DNA of 64,000 nucleotides from Gemmobacter lutimaris (lineage in GTDB: Bacteria > Pseudomonadota > Alphaproteobacteria > Rhodobacterales > Rhodobacteraceae), in NCBI RefSeq assembly GCF_003570715.1, contig NZ_QXXQ01000004.1:1-64000 (forward strand), given 5' to 3'. Below are positions 62,780-64,000 of this stretch, one piece after another. The notes under the pieces are model-generated. The model saw only the letters and a list, made by a program, of their open reading frames with translations. It was not told the DNA's origin and did not search any database. A program made the position numbers and the translations under genes. Numbering within the stretch: the first letter of the stretch is position 1; every line of letters starts with the position of its first letter.

Positions 62780-62882
62780 CAGGCCGGTCCTTGGTGACAT
62801 TCTATTGACCACTCTGGCGATAATGTCACGTTGGGTTGGGGATTGTTCCCGATTCAGCGTAAGTTCAGGACTTGGGGGTTCC

Positions 62883-63074
62883 ATGCGTGATGACTGGATT
62901 TTCGATGTCCTGGAAGACCTGCACAATTTCGCGCTGACCAACGGCCTGCCTGCCCTTGCGGCACAGATTCACACAGCGCAACAGGTGGCCGAAGCCGAGA
63001 TTTCGGCCCTTGCGGAAAACGGCGACGAAGCGCGCGGCCGTGCCATGGCAAATGGCGGTGGCAGGCCAAACTGA
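62883..63074 (+). CDS. Small hypothetical protein
   Basis: A 63-residue frame starts at ATG 62883 after TTGGGGG. The product, MRDDWIFDVLEDLHNFALTN followed by a helix-rich region (LAAQIHTAQQVAEAEISALAE), is acidic and amphipathic with no known motif. A longer in-frame reading upstream lies over the ccr 3' end and its terminator and is rejected. The gene precedes the helicase gene by 43 bp on the same strand. Confidence 0.6.
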   Translation: MRDDWIFDVLEDLHNFALTNGLPALAAQIHTAQQVAEAEISALAENGDEARGRAMANGGGRPN

Positions 63075-63117
63075 CGCCCTCTCGCCATTGCGGTGCGGCT
63101 GGTCTATGGTCCGCCGC

Positions 63118-64000
63118 ATGCAGAAACCCGCACTTCAGTTTTCCGACGATCAGGCCGAAGCCTGGGACCGCGTGGCCGAACGGCTGCGCGGCATGGGGAT
63201 CGACATCGCGGACGGCACACTGACCCCGCCAGTCGAGGGCAAGAACACCGTTCTGGCAGTGATCGGCAAGGCCGGTTCGGGCAAGACCATGCTGCTGGCC
63301 AATCTTTACAAGGCCTTGCAGGATGCCGGGGTGGATATTGTCTCGGGCGATTATGAAGGCAAAAAGCGCAAGGACCGCCGCACGCTGGCAATTCTGGCGC
63401 CGACAAACAAGGCCGCTTCGGTGCTGCGGATGCGTGGCGTTCCGGCGACGACGATCCACCGTATCCTCTATACTCCGGTCTATGACCCGCAATACGAATT
63501 GATCGCCGAATGGCTGGCGGGAAATGCCAAACGGCCGGAAGTCGAGGGCCTGACCGAACAGGCGCTGGACCGGGCGAAGGCGTTCTACGATCAGGTCGCC
63601 TCAATCCCTGGCGCGCTTGCGGCGGCGGGTTTGCGCGGGTCCGATTTCATCAAGGGTTGGAAACGGCGGGAAGAGCCGCTGGACGTGGGGTTCATCGACG
63701 AAAGCTCGATGCTCGACGACCGGCAATTCGATGACCTGCGCGAGATCTTCCCTTCGCTGGTGCTGTTCGGTGATCCGGCGCAGCTTGCCCCGGTGGGGCA
63801 AAGCGGCCAGATGGTGTTCGACACGCTGGGCGAGCATGCGAAGCTGATGCTCAGCCGTATTCACCGGCAAGCCGAGGGCAACCCGATCCTCGATCTGGCA
63901 CATGCGCTGGCAGACCCCGATCTGCGCTTCGAAGAGTTCGAGCGCATGGTTGAAAACGCCGCCCGCAGCGATGACCGCGTGATCTGGGCGGAACGTGTGG
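63118..64000 (+). CDS. RecD-like ATP-dependent helicase (N-terminal part, cut by window end)
   Basis: The open frame begins with MQKPALQFSDDQAEAWDRVA at 63118 and continues without stop to the window end (294 codons seen). It has Walker A LAVIGKAGSGKTMLLANLYKA near residue 49, motif Ia LAILAPTNKAASVLRMRG near 89, Walker B VGFIDESSMLDDRQF near 192 and motif III VLFGDPAQLAPVG near 218, then LSRIHRQAEGNPILDLA. This is the superfamily 1B RecD/AAA_30 pattern. The C-terminal half is outside the window. Confidence 0.85.
   Translation, partial: MQKPALQFSDDQAEAWDRVAERLRGMGIDIADGTLTPPVEGKNTVLAVIGKAGSGKTMLLANLYKALQDAGVDIVSGDYEGKKRKDRRTLAILAPTNKAASVLRMRGVPATTIHRILYTPVYDPQYELIAEWLAGNAKRPEVEGLTEQALDRAKAFYDQVASIPGALAAAGLRGSDFIKGWKRREEPLDVGFIDESSMLDDRQFDDLREIFPSLVLFGDPAQLAPVGQSGQMVFDTLGEHAKLMLSRIHRQAEGNPILDLAHALADPDLRFEEFERMVENAARSDDRVIWAERV

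Overview
The window is high-GC, gene-dense chromosomal DNA from an alphaproteobacterium, most likely a Rhodobacteraceae member (Rhodobacter/Gemmobacter/Tabrizicola-like; genus not resolved). Evidence: crotonyl-CoA carboxylase/reductase of the ethylmalonyl-CoA pathway, a SAM/SAH-type riboswitch in front of metK (a class known mainly from Rhodobacterales), a phenylacetate cluster with PaaN, a saccharopine-type lysine catabolic cluster, and short palindromic intergenic repeats built on GAGTATTT/AAATACTC arms.

Layout. 1-0.8 kb: graveyard of broken insertion sequences (IS3-like OrfA start, IS5-like transposase start, a duplicated IS-end-like repeat). 0.8-2.9 kb: RTX calcium-binding protein. 3.0-14.5 kb: divergent phenylacetyl-CoA cluster: tetR-type regulator, paaK, paaI and paaG on the minus strand; paaN, a complete branched-chain-type ABC importer and a FadB-like bifunctional enzyme on the plus strand. 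The paaABCDE epoxidase genes are not in the window. 14.5-17.4 kb: hybrid histidine kinase with four PAS domains. 17.5-25.8 kb: lysine/glutaryl-CoA cluster: LysR regulator divergent from gcdH, then a fused E1 alpha/beta TPP dehydrogenase, a FabD-like acyltransferase lacking the malonate-binding arginine, aminoadipate-semialdehyde dehydrogenase and a Lys9-type saccharopine dehydrogenase. 26-32 kb: housekeeping and envelope genes (coaBC, DsbD N-domain protein, YqgE, DUF952, pyrD, 5'-nucleotidase). 32-35.8 kb: class III aminotransferase plus glutamine-synthetase-like ligase, with an M23-type protein lacking a signal peptide. 35.8-39.3 kb: dnaX-ybaB-recR and an FkbM methyltransferase. 39.5-48.9 kb: DUF3775 protein, glycosyltransferase-like hypothetical, miaB, two envelope proteins sharing a Cys-containing module, then phoH-ybeY-corC-lnt and riboswitch-controlled metK. 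49-51.6 kb: choline sulfatase and its divergent LysR regulator. 51.7-60.6 kb: CocE/NonD hydrolase, a dipeptide-type ABC importer with a Tat-exported binding protein and fused double ATPase, an alkaline-phosphatase-superfamily hydrolase and an HSL-type esterase. 60.8-64 kb: a REC-like small protein, ccr, a 63-residue protein and the start of a RecD-like helicase cut by the window end.

The theme is scavenging of organic nitrogen, sulfur and aromatic carbon, with transport, activation and regulation genes grouped. The least explained unit is the E1 fusion plus acyltransferase pair inside the lysine cluster: by position it should perform the 2-oxoadipate to glutaryl-CoA step, but no E2/E3 genes are present and the acyltransferase has an altered acyl-recognition site. 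No tRNA, rRNA, CRISPR array or intact mobile element was seen.
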